Notes: generated by a model not told the origin, from the sequence alone. Positions 1 through 8,949 are shown, numbered from the stretch's first letter. The stretch is DNA of 64,000 nucleotides from Rhizobium leguminosarum (GCF_017876795.1 NZ_JAGIOR010000001.1:2010501-2074500); one strand, 5' to 3'. Numbers and translations: made by a program.

Positions 1-70
1 CGGCAAGCGTCTCGCCCGCATTATAGGCGGGGATGAGGAAGGCGATATCGGGCGCCGCCACTGTCACCAT
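1..70 (-). CDS. family-2 glycosyltransferase, N-terminal fragment cut by window edge
   Basis: The minus strand reads an ATG at 70 followed by MVTVAAPDIAFLIPAYNAGE, the usual opening beta-strand of a GT-A glycosyltransferase (FLIPAYN is the nucleotide-binding start). The ATG overlaps the stop of the upstream glycosyltransferase gene, so the two are probably translationally coupled. Only about 23 codons are inside the window, so the acceptor and product cannot be judged. It belongs with the next two genes in a surface-polysaccharide cluster. Confidence 0.7.
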   Translation of the reverse strand, partial: MVTVAAPDIAFLIPAYNAGETLA

Positions 71-1242
71 GCGCGCATCTTCCAGCGGCGCAGGACGTAG
101 AAGGCGCCATTGACGCTACCGAACATCTCCTGCTTCAGGAAGAAGTCGTTCGACGTCGCGCCTTTGCGAAACCGTCGGCGCAACCTGCCGACATAGTATT
201 TCGGAAAGGAGACGAGGATGCGCCTGAGATTGCCGCCATTGCCGGTATGCTGATACTGCACCAGCAGGGCTGCGATATGGCCGCTCATATATTGGTAGAT
301 CTGTTTGGCGAGCCCCTTCATATCCTTGCGATGAAAGTGCCAGGAGACCGCCGTCGGCTCGTAGCGGCAGACATGGCCATGATGGAGCAGCCGGTTCCAA
401 TATTCGGAATCACCCGAACAGCCGGCGGCGCCCATATCCAGGCGAACATCGAACAGGCCGATCTCGTCGAACACCTTGCGGCGGAACGCCTGGCTTGCGC
501 CGGCGCCGATCGTCCAGACCGGGGCGCCGTAACGCTGGTGCAAGCGATAGAAATCCTGGTCGAAATCCTGCCTGAGATAACCCCGGCCGAAACTCCAATG
601 TTTTTCGAAGATAAATTGTGCAGGCGTTGCGAGTTCCCCGGGAAGGATCAACCCGGTCACGCAGGCAATCTCCGGCCGGTCGAACGCCTTCATCAGGTTC
701 TCCAGCCATCGCGCGTGGAGAACCACGTCGTCGTCGGTAAAGGCGACGAATTCGGTTTTCGCCGCCCGAACCGCTGCATTGCGGGCATAATCCAGCCCGA
801 CCCGATCTTCACGGACATAGGTGGCGCCCGCTTCCTCGACCACGCGGCGCGTTCCGTCGCCTGATGAGGCATTGTCTACGACGATGACCTCGATGGGCTT
901 CAGCGATTGTTCGGGGATCGAGGCCAGGCACCGGCGCAGTTCTTCCGGCCGGTCCTTGGTGCAGATCAGAATGCTGACGTCGCGATTGCCAAGAGGCGTT
1001 TGCGCGACCTGGCCGAGATGATCGAGGGTCTCCGGCTGCACGACACGCTCGGCGAGTGCCGCCGCAGTCTCCGGCGTTTCGATATAGGCTTGCCCGACCG
1101 GAAGACCATCCGACAGAAAGACCACCAGCCCCTCGGAGACCGAGGACGAAACGGCATCGAGATGGCCGGATGCGAGATCAAGATACTGAATCGGAACGGG
1201 AAAATTTATTTCCTTCAGATCGGACGGTATCGGTTCACGCAT
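64..1242 (-). CDS. family-2 glycosyltransferase
   Basis: A 392-residue protein. Its C-terminal two thirds is a GT-A domain: the start VSILICTKDRPEELRRCL lies near residues 89-106, the VIVVDNASSGDGT donor-site segment follows, and TDDDV near 169-173 supplies the metal-binding DXD. The first 85 residues are outside the catalytic domain. I chose the ATG at 1242 because GAGAGAG lies just upstream; the reading frame stays open to 1302 but without a ribosome site. It is probably cytoplasmic or membrane-associated, adding a sugar to a lipid-linked glycan. It sits between an SDR nucleotide-sugar enzyme and a second glycosyltransferase on the same strand. Donor and acceptor are unknown. Confidence 0.85.
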   Translation of the reverse strand: MREPIPSDLKEINFPVPIQYLDLASGHLDAVSSSVSEGLVVFLSDGLPVGQAYIETPETAAALAERVVQPETLDHLGQVAQTPLGNRDVSILICTKDRPEELRRCLASIPEQSLKPIEVIVVDNASSGDGTRRVVEEAGATYVREDRVGLDYARNAAVRAAKTEFVAFTDDDVVLHARWLENLMKAFDRPEIACVTGLILPGELATPAQFIFEKHWSFGRGYLRQDFDQDFYRLHQRYGAPVWTIGAGASQAFRRKVFDEIGLFDVRLDMGAAGCSGDSEYWNRLLHHGHVCRYEPTAVSWHFHRKDMKGLAKQIYQYMSGHIAALLVQYQHTGNGGNLRRILVSFPKYYVGRLRRRFRKGATSNDFFLKQEMFGSVNGAFYVLRRWKMRAW

Positions 1243-1315
1243 TACCACTCTCTCAAATCGCACCCTGAGCATACGCCGCGCCAGCACAGACGCGAACCCC
1301 AAAAGCCGTGATGGT

Positions 1316-2272
1316 TTATTCCGCCGCGCCCACCTTTATCCTGTCCCTGAACCAGTCGAGCGTCATGGCGACGCCCTGCTCGTAGCTGACCTTGCACGAC
1401 CACTCGGGCATGACGTAATTCGCATTGGTCAGGTCCGGCCGCCTGTTGGTCGGGTCCTGCGGCGGTGACGGCTCGAAGACGATCGGCACGCCGCCGACCA
1501 GCTTGGAAATATATTGCGCGACTTCAAGAACCGAAATCTCGCGATCATTGCCGACGTTCAGAGGTCCCTTGTAGTCGGTCTCATTGATCCAGAAATAGCG
1601 TGCGAAACCATCGACGACGTCGTCGACATAACCCCAGCTGCGCGACTGCTTGCCGTCGCCGAACACGGTGATCGGCCGGCCCGCCAGCGCCTGGGTGATG
1701 AAGTTGGAGACGGCGCGGCCGTCATCGGACCGTGTGCGCGGACCGTAAATGTTGAAGGGACGGACGACCTTGAGGTCAAGCCCCTGGGTGCGCTGCATTT
1801 CGAACAGTAGCGATTCCGTGCAGCGCTTGCTCTCGTCGTAGGACGAGCGTGGTCCGGTGCAATCCACCTGGCCCTTGTAGGATTCCGGCTGCGGCGACAC
1901 CAGAGGGTCGCCATAAACTTCGGAAGTCGAGGTGAAGCCGAAACGCCCGCCCTTCTTCAAGAGTTCCAGCAACCGAAATGCTCCGAGAAGATTGGCGGAA
2001 ATCGTCCTCTTCGGTTCCTTCATATACCATGGCGGCGATGCGGGGGATGCGAGATGGTAGATTTCGTCGAACTTCTCCGACGTCTGGAGCGTCTCGACGT
2101 CCGACTTCACGAAGTGAAAACGCGGGTCCCTGATGTGGGCAATATTGTCGAAAAGTCCGGTCCAGAGGTTGTCAACGACGACCAGTTTTTGGACGTCTGT
2201 TCTAAGTAAAAGCCGGTCACACAAATGCGATCCGATAAATCCAGCCCCGCCAGAAATCAATACGCTTTTCAT
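1316..2272 (-). CDS. UDP-glucuronate decarboxylase-like NAD-dependent epimerase/dehydratase
   Basis: An extended short-chain dehydrogenase of 318 residues. The NAD-binding GGAGFIGS is at residues 8-15, the catalytic YDESK at 145-149 with the TSTSEVYGD strand before it, and RPFNIYGPR and GDGKQSRSWGYVDDVV as in UDP-xylose synthases. The family converts UDP-glucuronate to UDP-xylose or does related C4/C5 chemistry on nucleotide sugars. It would supply a sugar donor to the two glycosyltransferases downstream on the same strand. The ATG at 2272 is preceded by GAGGCG; the frame is open further upstream through AT-rich DNA that looks like promoter. The exact substrate is inferred. Confidence 0.8.
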   Translation of the reverse strand: MKSVLISGGAGFIGSHLCDRLLLRTDVQKLVVVDNLWTGLFDNIAHIRDPRFHFVKSDVETLQTSEKFDEIYHLASPASPPWYMKEPKRTISANLLGAFRLLELLKKGGRFGFTSTSEVYGDPLVSPQPESYKGQVDCTGPRSSYDESKRCTESLLFEMQRTQGLDLKVVRPFNIYGPRTRSDDGRAVSNFITQALAGRPITVFGDGKQSRSWGYVDDVVDGFARYFWINETDYKGPLNVGNDREISVLEVAQYISKLVGGVPIVFEPSPPQDPTNRRPDLTNANYVMPEWSCKVSYEQGVAMTLDWFRDRIKVGAAE

Positions 2273-2400
2273 TGCATTGCGCCTCGTGACTTTGAGAAAG
2301 TGGGTGTTTATTAGCATCACCTTTAAGGCGTGGCAATTAATTAGAAGTATTCTGGAAAATACTCCCTTATTAATCTTAATTATTAGCACGTGATACTTAA
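2273..2400 (-). promoter_or_regulatory. AT-rich leader and probable promoter of the polysaccharide genes
   Basis: About 120 bases directly upstream of the epimerase start are much richer in A+T than the surroundings and include an imperfect inverted repeat (AGTATTcTGGAAAATACT, about 2345-2365). There is no coding signal. It probably contains the promoter for the minus-strand polysaccharide genes. No exact -35/-10 boxes are claimed. Confidence 0.35.
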
Positions 2401-2596
2401 AGTGGTGCCGTTGGATTCGGCATCGGGCCAATTGCGGCACGGCAGATCCGTCGACCGCAACGCATTTTTATATCACGAGGGCGCTGGCCGGCGCATCGGG
2501 CTAAAGTCTGACGCCATTTTCGGCAGCACGGTGCACAGTTCAACCGTTGCAGTGGCCGTTGCGCCTCTGACGCGCGGCGCGCGGCCTGTTTTCGGA

Positions 2597-3751
2597 TCAG
2601 TCGGCCGAAAGTGCCGTCAATATTTGATAGGCTGCGGCGACGCGATCCTCATTGGGATAGTTCTTATTGGCCAGTATGACGATGCCGAGCCGCTGTTTGG
2701 GGATGAAGGCGACATAGGCGCCGAAGCCGTTGGTCGAGCCGGTTTTGTTGATCCACACGTCGTCACGCGGTTTCATTGCCGGCTGCAGCTCTGAGACCGG
2801 CATGGTCTTCAGCATCGCGGCTGAATTGCCATCCAAGAGTTGGTTCAAAACCGTGGGATAGGCATATTGCTCCCAGATGAAATCCTGGGTCATCGCCCCT
2901 GCCTGGAAATATCCGATATGGGTGTTGGTGACGGCCTGCTGCAAATTCCCGTCCAGTTTGACCAGGCCCATATTGGCGCCGATGAAGCGGATCATGTCGC
3001 CTGCGGTGGATTTGACGCCATAGGCTTCGGCTGAAAGAACGGCGGGGGTCACGCGGGCGGGCTCGCCGCTGCGCTTGTAGCCTTGAGCATAGTCCGCCAG
3101 CCGCGCTTTCGGCACCTCGATATAGGTGCTCTTCAATCCGAGCGCGGGAAACAGCGTGCCTTCCATCAAATCCGCGAAATCCCCGTGCATGCTTTTTGCG
3201 ACGATATGGCCGAGCATGCCGATGCTTGGATTGGCGTAAGTTCGATGGGTTCCCGCCTCATAGGAGGGCTGCCAGGCCTCCAGATAGCCGAGCAGCTGTT
3301 TTTCGGTTTTGACCTCATCGGGAACCTGCAGCGGAAATCCGCCTGCCGAGTGGGTGCCCAGGCTGATCAGCTGGATATCACCGAATGGCTTTCCCTTCAT
3401 CGATGGCAGAAACTTGCTGACCTTGTCCGAAAGGGAGAGTTGTCCGCTCGCCTGCGCGTAGGATGCCAGCGTCACAGTGAAGGTTTTGCTGATCGATCCG
3501 AGTTCGAACAGGGTGGTCGTCGCGACTGGCTTGCCCGTGTCCTTCGACTCGACGCCATAGTTGAAGATGTGGTCCTTCCCGCCGACGGTGATGGCGACAG
3601 CAACGCCTGGAATGGCGTATTTTGCCATGATCGGCTTGATTGCGGCATCCGTGATCGCGTTCAATTTAGTCTCGTCGGCGGCAAAACCGCTTGTGGATGT
3701 GCAGGTCGAGAGCAAAACGGCCGATAAAATTCTTATCCCAACGCTTTTCAT
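2597..3751 (-). CDS. ampC: class C beta-lactamase (AmpC type)
   Basis: A 384-residue periplasmic serine hydrolase. A signal peptide covers about residues 1-25 (cleavage near GFAA-DE). The three active-site motifs of class C enzymes are in order: SISK at 86-89, YAN at 172-174 and KTG at 336-338. Length is normal for AmpC. The preferred start is the ATG at 3751, nine bases after GGAGG; two upstream in-frame ATGs sit on or inside that ribosome site. It is transcribed divergently from an AmpR-like LysR gene, the classical inducible arrangement. Its role is hydrolysis of beta-lactams, with expression tied to cell-wall recycling. An esterase of the same fold is possible, but the intact YAN and KTG argue for a lactamase. 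Confidence 0.9.
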   Translation of the reverse strand: MKSVGIRILSAVLLSTCTSTSGFAADETKLNAITDAAIKPIMAKYAIPGVAVAITVGGKDHIFNYGVESKDTGKPVATTTLFELGSISKTFTVTLASYAQASGQLSLSDKVSKFLPSMKGKPFGDIQLISLGTHSAGGFPLQVPDEVKTEKQLLGYLEAWQPSYEAGTHRTYANPSIGMLGHIVAKSMHGDFADLMEGTLFPALGLKSTYIEVPKARLADYAQGYKRSGEPARVTPAVLSAEAYGVKSTAGDMIRFIGANMGLVKLDGNLQQAVTNTHIGYFQAGAMTQDFIWEQYAYPTVLNQLLDGNSAAMLKTMPVSELQPAMKPRDDVWINKTGSTNGFGAYVAFIPKQRLGIVILANKNYPNEDRVAAAYQILTALSAD

Positions 3752-3903
3752 AACCATCATCCTCCAAATCAACAGGGCAGCCGAAACAAGCGCAAAAGCG
3801 CGTGGGGACGACGTTTAACCGCGCTATTTTGCAATCACAAATGATGATATCTCGCAGCAGCTACAAGAATTTCTAGGGCTTAGAAAGACCAGGAGCGGCT
3901 CAC
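3752..3903. promoter_or_regulatory. ampC/ampR divergent promoter region
   Basis: This 152-base gap separates the divergent starts of ampC and ampR, so both promoters and the AmpR operator should lie here. In the family AmpR binds such a gap and both represses and activates ampC depending on the muropeptide or UDP-pentapeptide bound. I could not single out one LysR T-N11-A box with confidence. Confidence 0.5.
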
Positions 3904-4782
3904 ATGGTTCGGCAATTCCTTCCGCTGAATGGCTTGCGCGCCTTCGAAGCCTCCGCACGGCATCTAAGTTTCACCCGCGCCGCGATCGAGCTCTGCGTCA
4001 CCCAGGCGGCCGTCAGCCAGCAGGTCAAAGGCCTGGAGACGCGATTGGGTGTGGCCCTGTTTCAGCGTCTTCCCCGGGGCTTGAAAATCACCGCGGAGGG
4101 CGAAGCGCTGCTGCCGACGGTGACGGCGTCCTTCGACCAGATGGCAACGACGCTGGACAGGATCGAAGCCGGGCAGGTGCGGGAGTTGCTGTTCCTCGGC
4201 GTGGTCGGGACGTTTGCCGTCGGCTGGCTGTTGCCGAGGCTGTCCGATTTCCAGCGCCGGCATCCCTTTATCGATGTCCGCATATCCACCAACAACAACC
4301 GGGTCGATCCGGCGGCGGAAGGATTGGATTTTGCCATCCGCTTCGGCAGCGGCTCGTGGCACGGCACGGAGGCGCTGCGGCTGTTCGAAGCGCCTCTCTC
4401 GCCTCTCTGCGTTCCCAAACTGGCGGAGCCTCTGCAATCGCCGGCAGAGCTTGCCGCGGCGACGCTGCTGCGCAGTTACCGGACGGATGAATGGAGCACG
4501 TGGTTTCAGGCCGCCGGCGTTCCCCCCACAGCGCAGGTCAATGCCGGCATCGTCTTCGATTCCTCCGTCGGCATGATGGAGGCCGCTCTGCACGGGCTCG
4601 GCATCGCGCTCGCGCCGCCATCGATGTTCACAAGGCATCTCATGTCCGGCGCGATCGTGCAGCCCTTTGCCACCGCCATATCGCTCGGAAGCTATTGGCT
4701 CACACGCCTGCAGTCGCGGCCGGTCACGGCGGCGATGCGGGCATTTTCGGATTGGATCGGTGCGCAGCTGAGCCCGGCATAA
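3904..4782 (+). CDS. ampR: LysR-family regulator, AmpR type
   Basis: A 292-residue LysR regulator. The N-terminal winged helix-turn-helix (about residues 5-65) contains LRAFEASARHLSFTRAA and VTQAAVSQQVKGLE, the characteristic AmpR/GcvA wording. A periplasmic-binding-protein-like effector domain follows from about 90. It lies back-to-back with ampC and so most likely controls it. The ATG at 3904 has AGGAG about 10 bases upstream. The length is that of enterobacterial AmpR. GcvA-type regulators look alike, so the call rests on the ampC neighbour. Confidence 0.88.
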   Translation: MVRQFLPLNGLRAFEASARHLSFTRAAIELCVTQAAVSQQVKGLETRLGVALFQRLPRGLKITAEGEALLPTVTASFDQMATTLDRIEAGQVRELLFLGVVGTFAVGWLLPRLSDFQRRHPFIDVRISTNNNRVDPAAEGLDFAIRFGSGSWHGTEALRLFEAPLSPLCVPKLAEPLQSPAELAAATLLRSYRTDEWSTWFQAAGVPPTAQVNAGIVFDSSVGMMEAALHGLGIALAPPSMFTRHLMSGAIVQPFATAISLGSYWLTRLQSRPVTAAMRAFSDWIGAQLSPA

Positions 4783-4785
4783 TCA

Positions 4786-4815
4786 TCGAAGCGCCCACTC
4801 GCGTGGGCGCTTCGA
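4786..4815. terminator. perfect 13-bp hairpin between convergent ampR and the sugar-binding gene
   Basis: TCGAAGCGCCCAC (4786-4798) pairs perfectly with GTGGGCGCTTCGA (4803-4815) across a TCGC loop. It lies between two converging genes, so it probably works as a bidirectional terminator, although neither side has a long T-run. Confidence 0.6.
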
Positions 4816-4834
4816 GCCGCATCATTCCTGAATC

Positions 4835-4872
4835 CCAGGATCACTCCTGGATGCCAGGATCACTTCTGGATG
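4835..4872. repeat. 19-bp tandem duplication over the stop codon of the sugar-binding gene
   Basis: CCAGGATCACTCCTGGATG (4835-4853) is followed directly by CCAGGATCACTTCTGGATG (4854-4872), differing at one base. The second copy contains the stop codon of the binding-protein gene, so the gene end has been copied once in tandem without changing the protein. Confidence 0.7.
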
Positions 4873-5849
4873 CAGGTGTCGACCGTGTCCTTGGTGCATT
4901 CGTCAAGGCCGGTAAACACCGGATCCTCGACCTTCTTACCGGATATCATGTCCATCATCACGGTTGGCGCCTTGTAGCCCATTTCGAACGGCCGCTGGCC
5001 GACGAGCGCGGTGACCAGGCCTTCCTTGGCGATCGCCACTTCGTCACCGATCGTGTCGGCGGCGCCGATGACGAATTCGTTCTTGCCGATCTTGTCTGCC
5101 ATCGGCTTGAACAGGTCGCGGTAGGGCTGCGGGGCGCCGAACAGCGGCCAGCCGCCCATGATGCCGAAGGCATCGAGGTCGGTATTGGCGGCGAGGATGT
5201 CGGTCATCGCCTGGACGCCCTTGGCGCCATCGTCATTGGTGAACACCGGACAGCCGGCAACCTCAGTCCAGCCGCCTTCACCCTTCAAGGCCGCGAGGCC
5301 CTTCTTTCCGCTCAGCGTATCGCGCATGCCCTGGGCGCGGCGCAGAATGTTGTCGGCGCCGGGATTGCCTTCGATGGTGCAGATCTTGCCGCCCTTCGGC
5401 TTGGCCTTCTTGATGTATTCGCCGATCTTTGCACCCATCAGGTAGTTGTCGGTGCCGAGATAGGTCTTGCGGAGAGCGGCGTCGTCAGCCGCAAGATCGG
5501 CATCGAGCGTCATGACGGGAACGCTCGGATTGGCCGTCTTCAGCGTCTGGGCGATCAGCTTGGCGTTGGACGGCGAGATGGCGATGGCGGCGGTGTCGGC
5601 CTTGCCCAGCATATCCTGGACAATCTGCGCTTCGCCGGCTTCATCGGAGGTCGATGCCGGGCCGGTGTAGAAGCATTCATATTCGGCGGATGCGTTTTCC
5701 TTGTTCCACTTCTGGCAACCCTGGTTGATCGCCTCGAAGAACGGGTTGTCGAGGCCTTTGACGACGATAACCAGCTGCTTCTTGGCGGCCAGGGCCTGTC
5801 CGGCCGTCAGCGCCAGGACTGCAGCTGTAAGCAATAATGCCTTCCTCAT
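4860..5849 (-). CDS. periplasmic sugar-binding protein of a ribose/xylose-type ABC importer
   Basis: A 329-residue secreted protein with an Ala-rich signal peptide (residues 1-22, ending ALA-AK). The type I periplasmic-binding fold follows: VIVVKGLDNPFF at the start of the mature protein, GKADTAAIAISPSNA in the first lobe and DAFGIMGGWPLFG in the second. Four cysteines in the mature chain (near residues 45 and 59, and two close to the C terminus) could form disulfides. It lies downstream of an epimerase on the same strand, and an ATPase and permease of the same transport class diverge from them. The ligand cannot be read from the sequence. Confidence 0.85.
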   Translation of the reverse strand: MRKALLLTAAVLALTAGQALAAKKQLVIVVKGLDNPFFEAINQGCQKWNKENASAEYECFYTGPASTSDEAGEAQIVQDMLGKADTAAIAISPSNAKLIAQTLKTANPSVPVMTLDADLAADDAALRKTYLGTDNYLMGAKIGEYIKKAKPKGGKICTIEGNPGADNILRRAQGMRDTLSGKKGLAALKGEGGWTEVAGCPVFTNDDGAKGVQAMTDILAANTDLDAFGIMGGWPLFGAPQPYRDLFKPMADKIGKNEFVIGAADTIGDEVAIAKEGLVTALVGQRPFEMGYKAPTVMMDMISGKKVEDPVFTGLDECTKDTVDTCIQK

Positions 5850-5897
5850 AGCTTCCTCCCATTGAAAAAGACGGGCGCTTCTGCACCCGCCGCGTGA

Positions 5898-6878
5898 TCA
5901 ACCTGGATACCAGACGACCCGAGGCTCCTCCTTCGAGCGCTGGTAGTCCCAAGCCGAATTGATAAGCTTTTCCAGATCGTAGACCGGCTTCCAGTCCAGC
6001 AGATATCTGGCCTTGCTGTTGTCCATCCAGTTCGAGTGAAACTGGCTTGCGATGTCGACCGAGCCGAGCCCGCGCGTGCGGGCGAGGTGTGCGGCAACCT
6101 CGCCATAATCGACGGGCCGATCCATCGCGATGTTGAAGAGCTGGCCTTTGGCGCGCGGATTGTCGATTGCGGCGAGGATCGCCGCGACGAGATCGTCGAC
6201 ATGCACGAAATTGCGCTTCAGCGGCCGGCCGTCGGCGTCTCGCAGCAGCGGCACCGTGCCATCATGCGCGTAACGTTCAGCATCGGCCGGCGGCACCAGC
6301 GTCTTCCAGTCCGGCCCGCCGAAGACATCGTCGCCGAAGGACAGCGTATACTTGAAATCGTCCTTCTCCATGATCCACGGCGCCCGCAGGCAGCAGGTGT
6401 TGATGCCGTACTGGATGGCGAATTGCTCGAGCATCACCTCTTCGAGCACCTTGGACAGCGCATAGCAGCCGGGATAGGCGCGATGCGGCGTCTGTTCGGT
6501 CACCGGCCCATCATGGCGATAGAAAAAATGCCCGATGCCGGCATCGCCGCCGATCAGGATGAATTGCTGAGCGGTGGGGCTGGCGCGGAACGCCTCGAGC
6601 AGCCAGAACAGGCCCTTGACGGTGATATCCATCACATCGGCAGGGATTTCCTTGCAGGTGGCGAGATGTACGACATGGGTGACACCGTCCATCGCCGCCG
6701 CGACGACATCGCTATCGGCGATCGAGCCCTTTATGACACTGATGCGGTCGGTTTCCTCGAGCACGCGATTATGACAAAGCGCGCGAATGCGTGCTTTGGA
6801 AAATTGCGGCTCGTCAAGCAGCCCAGTAATAAAGCGCCGCCCGACCTTGCCCGTAGCCCCGGTGACAAGGATCAGCAT
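5898..6878 (-). CDS. NAD(P)-dependent sugar epimerase/dehydratase (extended SDR)
   Basis: A 326-residue SDR. The Rossmann signature is VTGATGKVG (residues 5-13) and the active-site pair is Y139-ALS-K143. The usual serine-rich strand before the tyrosine is replaced by GGDAGIG, so the catalytic serine/threonine is not obvious. The ATG at 6878 follows GGGGAGAGAGG; an open frame continues upstream but overlaps the divergent ATPase gene. It precedes the sugar-binding gene on the same strand (48-base gap), so it probably modifies the transported sugar or its phosphate. Substrate unknown. Confidence 0.8.
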   Translation of the reverse strand: MLILVTGATGKVGRRFITGLLDEPQFSKARIRALCHNRVLEETDRISVIKGSIADSDVVAAAMDGVTHVVHLATCKEIPADVMDITVKGLFWLLEAFRASPTAQQFILIGGDAGIGHFFYRHDGPVTEQTPHRAYPGCYALSKVLEEVMLEQFAIQYGINTCCLRAPWIMEKDDFKYTLSFGDDVFGGPDWKTLVPPADAERYAHDGTVPLLRDADGRPLKRNFVHVDDLVAAILAAIDNPRAKGQLFNIAMDRPVDYGEVAAHLARTRGLGSVDIASQFHSNWMDNSKARYLLDWKPVYDLEKLINSAWDYQRSKEEPRVVWYPG

Positions 6879-6931
6879 ACCTCTCTCCCCAGTAACAGCT
6901 AATATGCACGCGTTTCCGGCGTCAATCTGTA

Positions 6932-6944
6932 TTTGTCGTACAAA
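6932..6944. promoter_or_regulatory. GntR/FadR-type operator between epimerase and ATPase genes
   Basis: TTTGTCGTACAAA is a 5-3-5 inverted repeat fitting the TNGTNNNACNA consensus of FadR-subfamily GntR regulators. It sits in the divergent gap between the two halves of the importer, so one regulator could control both. No gntR gene is nearby. Function is inferred from consensus and position only. Confidence 0.4.
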
Positions 6945-6954
6945 ATAGATTTTT

Positions 6955-7878
6955 GTGATGAGGGGCCGTTTTAGCGGACTATTGATTGACGATTCCTGGC
7001 GCTTTTGCATTAATGAGCGCAATCGCTTTTCCGGGAGGAGATCGGCTGAGCGAGATCGCAGGCGTCTGGCGGGCAACCGGGTATCGGCAACCGGCGGCGA
7101 AGGTAGGCCTGCAGGTTCCGGGGAGGGTAGTCGGCTGGTCGCGGTTCTCGAACTCACCAATATCTCAAAACATTTCGGCGCCATCCAGGCGGTCAACGAC
7201 GTGTCCTTCGCGCTCGAAGCCGGCCAGGTCGTCGGCTTGATGGGCGATAACGGCGCGGGCAAAAGCACGCTGGTGAAGATGATCGCCGGCAACTTCCGGC
7301 CGAGCGAGGGCACGATGCGGCTGGAGGGCAAAGAGATCGTCATGCACCGCCCGGTCGAGGCGCGCCAGCACGGCATCGAGATCGTCCATCAGGATCTTGC
7401 CCTCTGCAACAATCTGACGGCGGCCGCCAATGTCTTCCTCGGCCGCGAGCTCCGGCGCGGCATCGGCCCCCTGAAGGTTCTCGATTACAAGACGATGTAC
7501 CGGCGCGCCGGCGAGATCTTCAAGGAGCTGAAATCGGAAACCCGCCCGCGCGACCTCGTCAAACAGATGTCGGGCGGCCAGCGGCAGGCGGTGGCGATCG
7601 GGCGCACCATGCTGTCGGAAGCAAAGATCGTGCTGATGGACGAGCCGACGGCGGCCATTTCAGTCCGCCAGGTCGCCGAAGTTCTCAATCTGATCCGCGA
7701 ACTGCGCGACCGCGGCATCGCAGTCGTGCTGATCAGCCATCGCATGCCCGATGTATTCACCGTTGCCGACCGGGTGATCGTCATGCGCCGCGGCCGGAAA
7801 GTCGCCGACAAAGCGATTGCCGCGAGTTCGCCTGAAGAGGTCACGGGTCTGATAACAGGCGCCATCGAACAGGTTTGA
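6955..7878 (+). CDS. ABC transporter ATPase, single-domain FrcA type
   Basis: Recognisable homology starts at VLELTNISKHFGAIQAV (codon near 7144). Walker A (GDNGAGKST), Q-loop (VHQDLALC), signature (MSGGQRQAVAIGR), Walker B (IVLMDEPTAA) and H-loop (LISHR) follow. It has one nucleotide-binding domain, unlike RbsA/GguA with two, so it resembles FrcA-type ATPases. The start is uncertain: the first start in frame is GTG/ATG at 6955/6958, giving about 60 residues without recognisable domain, and there is no ATG nearer the conserved part although GGGGAGGG lies at about 7120-7127. It pairs with the permease 72 bases downstream and powers sugar uptake at the inner membrane. Confidence 0.8.
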   Translation: MMRGRFSGLLIDDSWRFCINERNRFSGRRSAERDRRRLAGNRVSATGGEGRPAGSGEGSRLVAVLELTNISKHFGAIQAVNDVSFALEAGQVVGLMGDNGAGKSTLVKMIAGNFRPSEGTMRLEGKEIVMHRPVEARQHGIEIVHQDLALCNNLTAAANVFLGRELRRGIGPLKVLDYKTMYRRAGEIFKELKSETRPRDLVKQMSGGQRQAVAIGRTMLSEAKIVLMDEPTAAISVRQVAEVLNLIRELRDRGIAVVLISHRMPDVFTVADRVIVMRRGRKVADKAIAASSPEEVTGLITGAIEQV

Positions 7879-7950
7879 GCGGCGCTGCTTGTTTCCTGGG
7901 GGTAAATATCCCCTAGGGAGAAATGCCCTATCTGGAGTGAGAGGTCGAAG

Positions 7951-8949
7951 ATGGCAGTGACACTGGACCAGACGATTGCACAGAAGCAGCGTAGCCGGCT
8001 TGCGGAGTTCGTCGGCGGCCAGACATTCTGGGTGCTGATCGCCGTGCTTCTCGCCTGCCTCTTCCTGTCCTTCGCCACCGATTCCTTTGCGACGACGAAG
8101 AACCTCTACAACATCACCCGCAACGTCACCTTCGTCGCCATCATCGCGCTCGGCATGACGCTTGTCATCATCACCGGCGGCATCGATCTGTCGGTCGGCT
8201 CGGTGCTCTGCCTCTGCAGCATGGTGCTGGCGGTGACCATGAATGCCGGTTACTCCATCGAAGTCGGCATAACGGCCGCGATCGTCACGGCGCTTGTGAT
8301 CGGCGCCTTCAACGGCGTGCTGATCGCTTATCTCAATTTTCCGCCCTTCGTGGTGACGCTCGGCATGCTGTCGATTGCGCGAAGCTTGGCGATGGTAGCC
8401 TCGAACAACACCGTCGTCTTCCAGTTCGGCCCCGACCATGACAAGCTGCTGGCGCTCGGCGGCGGCGCCTGGTTTTTCGGGATCGCCAACCCGGTTCTCT
8501 ATATGGTCATCCTGGCGCTGCTCACCGGCTTCGTGCTGCGCTGGACGCGCTTCGGCCGCTATATTTTCGCGATCGGCGGCAACGAACATGCGGCCACGCT
8601 GACCGGCGTTCCGGTGCGCCGCATCAAGGTCGCCGTCTACATGATCTCGGCCTTATCGGCCGGCATTGCCGGCATCGTCCAGACCGGCTGGCTCGGCGCC
8701 GTTACCACCAATATCGGCGCCGGCATGGAACTGCAGGTCATTGCCGCCGCCGTCATCGGCGGCGCCAACCTCGCCGGCGGCATCGGCACGGCCTTCGGCG
8801 CCCTAGTCGGCGCGGCCTTGATCGAAGTGATCCGCAACAGTCTTGGCCTGCTCGGCATCAATGCGTTCTGGCAGGGGACGTTTATCGGTGGGGCGATCGT
8901 GCTGGCGGTCCTGTTCGACCGGATCCGGAATTTGCGGCAGAGCGAGTAG
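7951..8949 (+). CDS. sugar ABC transporter permease, RbsC family
   Basis: A 332-residue polytopic membrane protein with about eight to ten hydrophobic segments. It carries the RbsC-type signatures ALGMTLVIITGGIDLSVGS (near residues 70-89), FGRYIFAIGGNEHAATLTGV and [15 protein letters not shown]. It forms the inner-membrane channel of the importer encoded with the ATPase just upstream and the divergent binding protein. Normal length for the family. Confidence 0.88.
   Translation: MAVTLDQTIAQKQRSRLAEFVGGQTFWVLIAVLLACLFLSFATDSFATTKNLYNITRNVTFVAIIALGMTLVIITGGIDLSVGSVLCLCSMVLAVTMNAGYSIEVGITAAIVTALVIGAFNGVLIAYLNFPPFVVTLGMLSIARSLAMVASNNTVVFQFGPDHDKLLALGGGAWFFGIANPVLYMVILALLTGFVLRWTRFGRYIFAIGGNEHAATLTGVPVRRIKVAVYMISALSAGIAGIVQTGWLGAVTTNIGAGMELQVIAAAVIGGANLAGGIGTAFGALVGAALIEVIRNSLGLLGINAFWQGTFIGGAIVLAVLFDRIRNLRQSE

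Noticed and set aside
6986..7240. Alternative frame with ATG at about 7013 upstream of the ATPase
   Set aside because: It runs out of frame through the conserved start of the ATPase and resembles nothing; at most it indicates an uncertain start.
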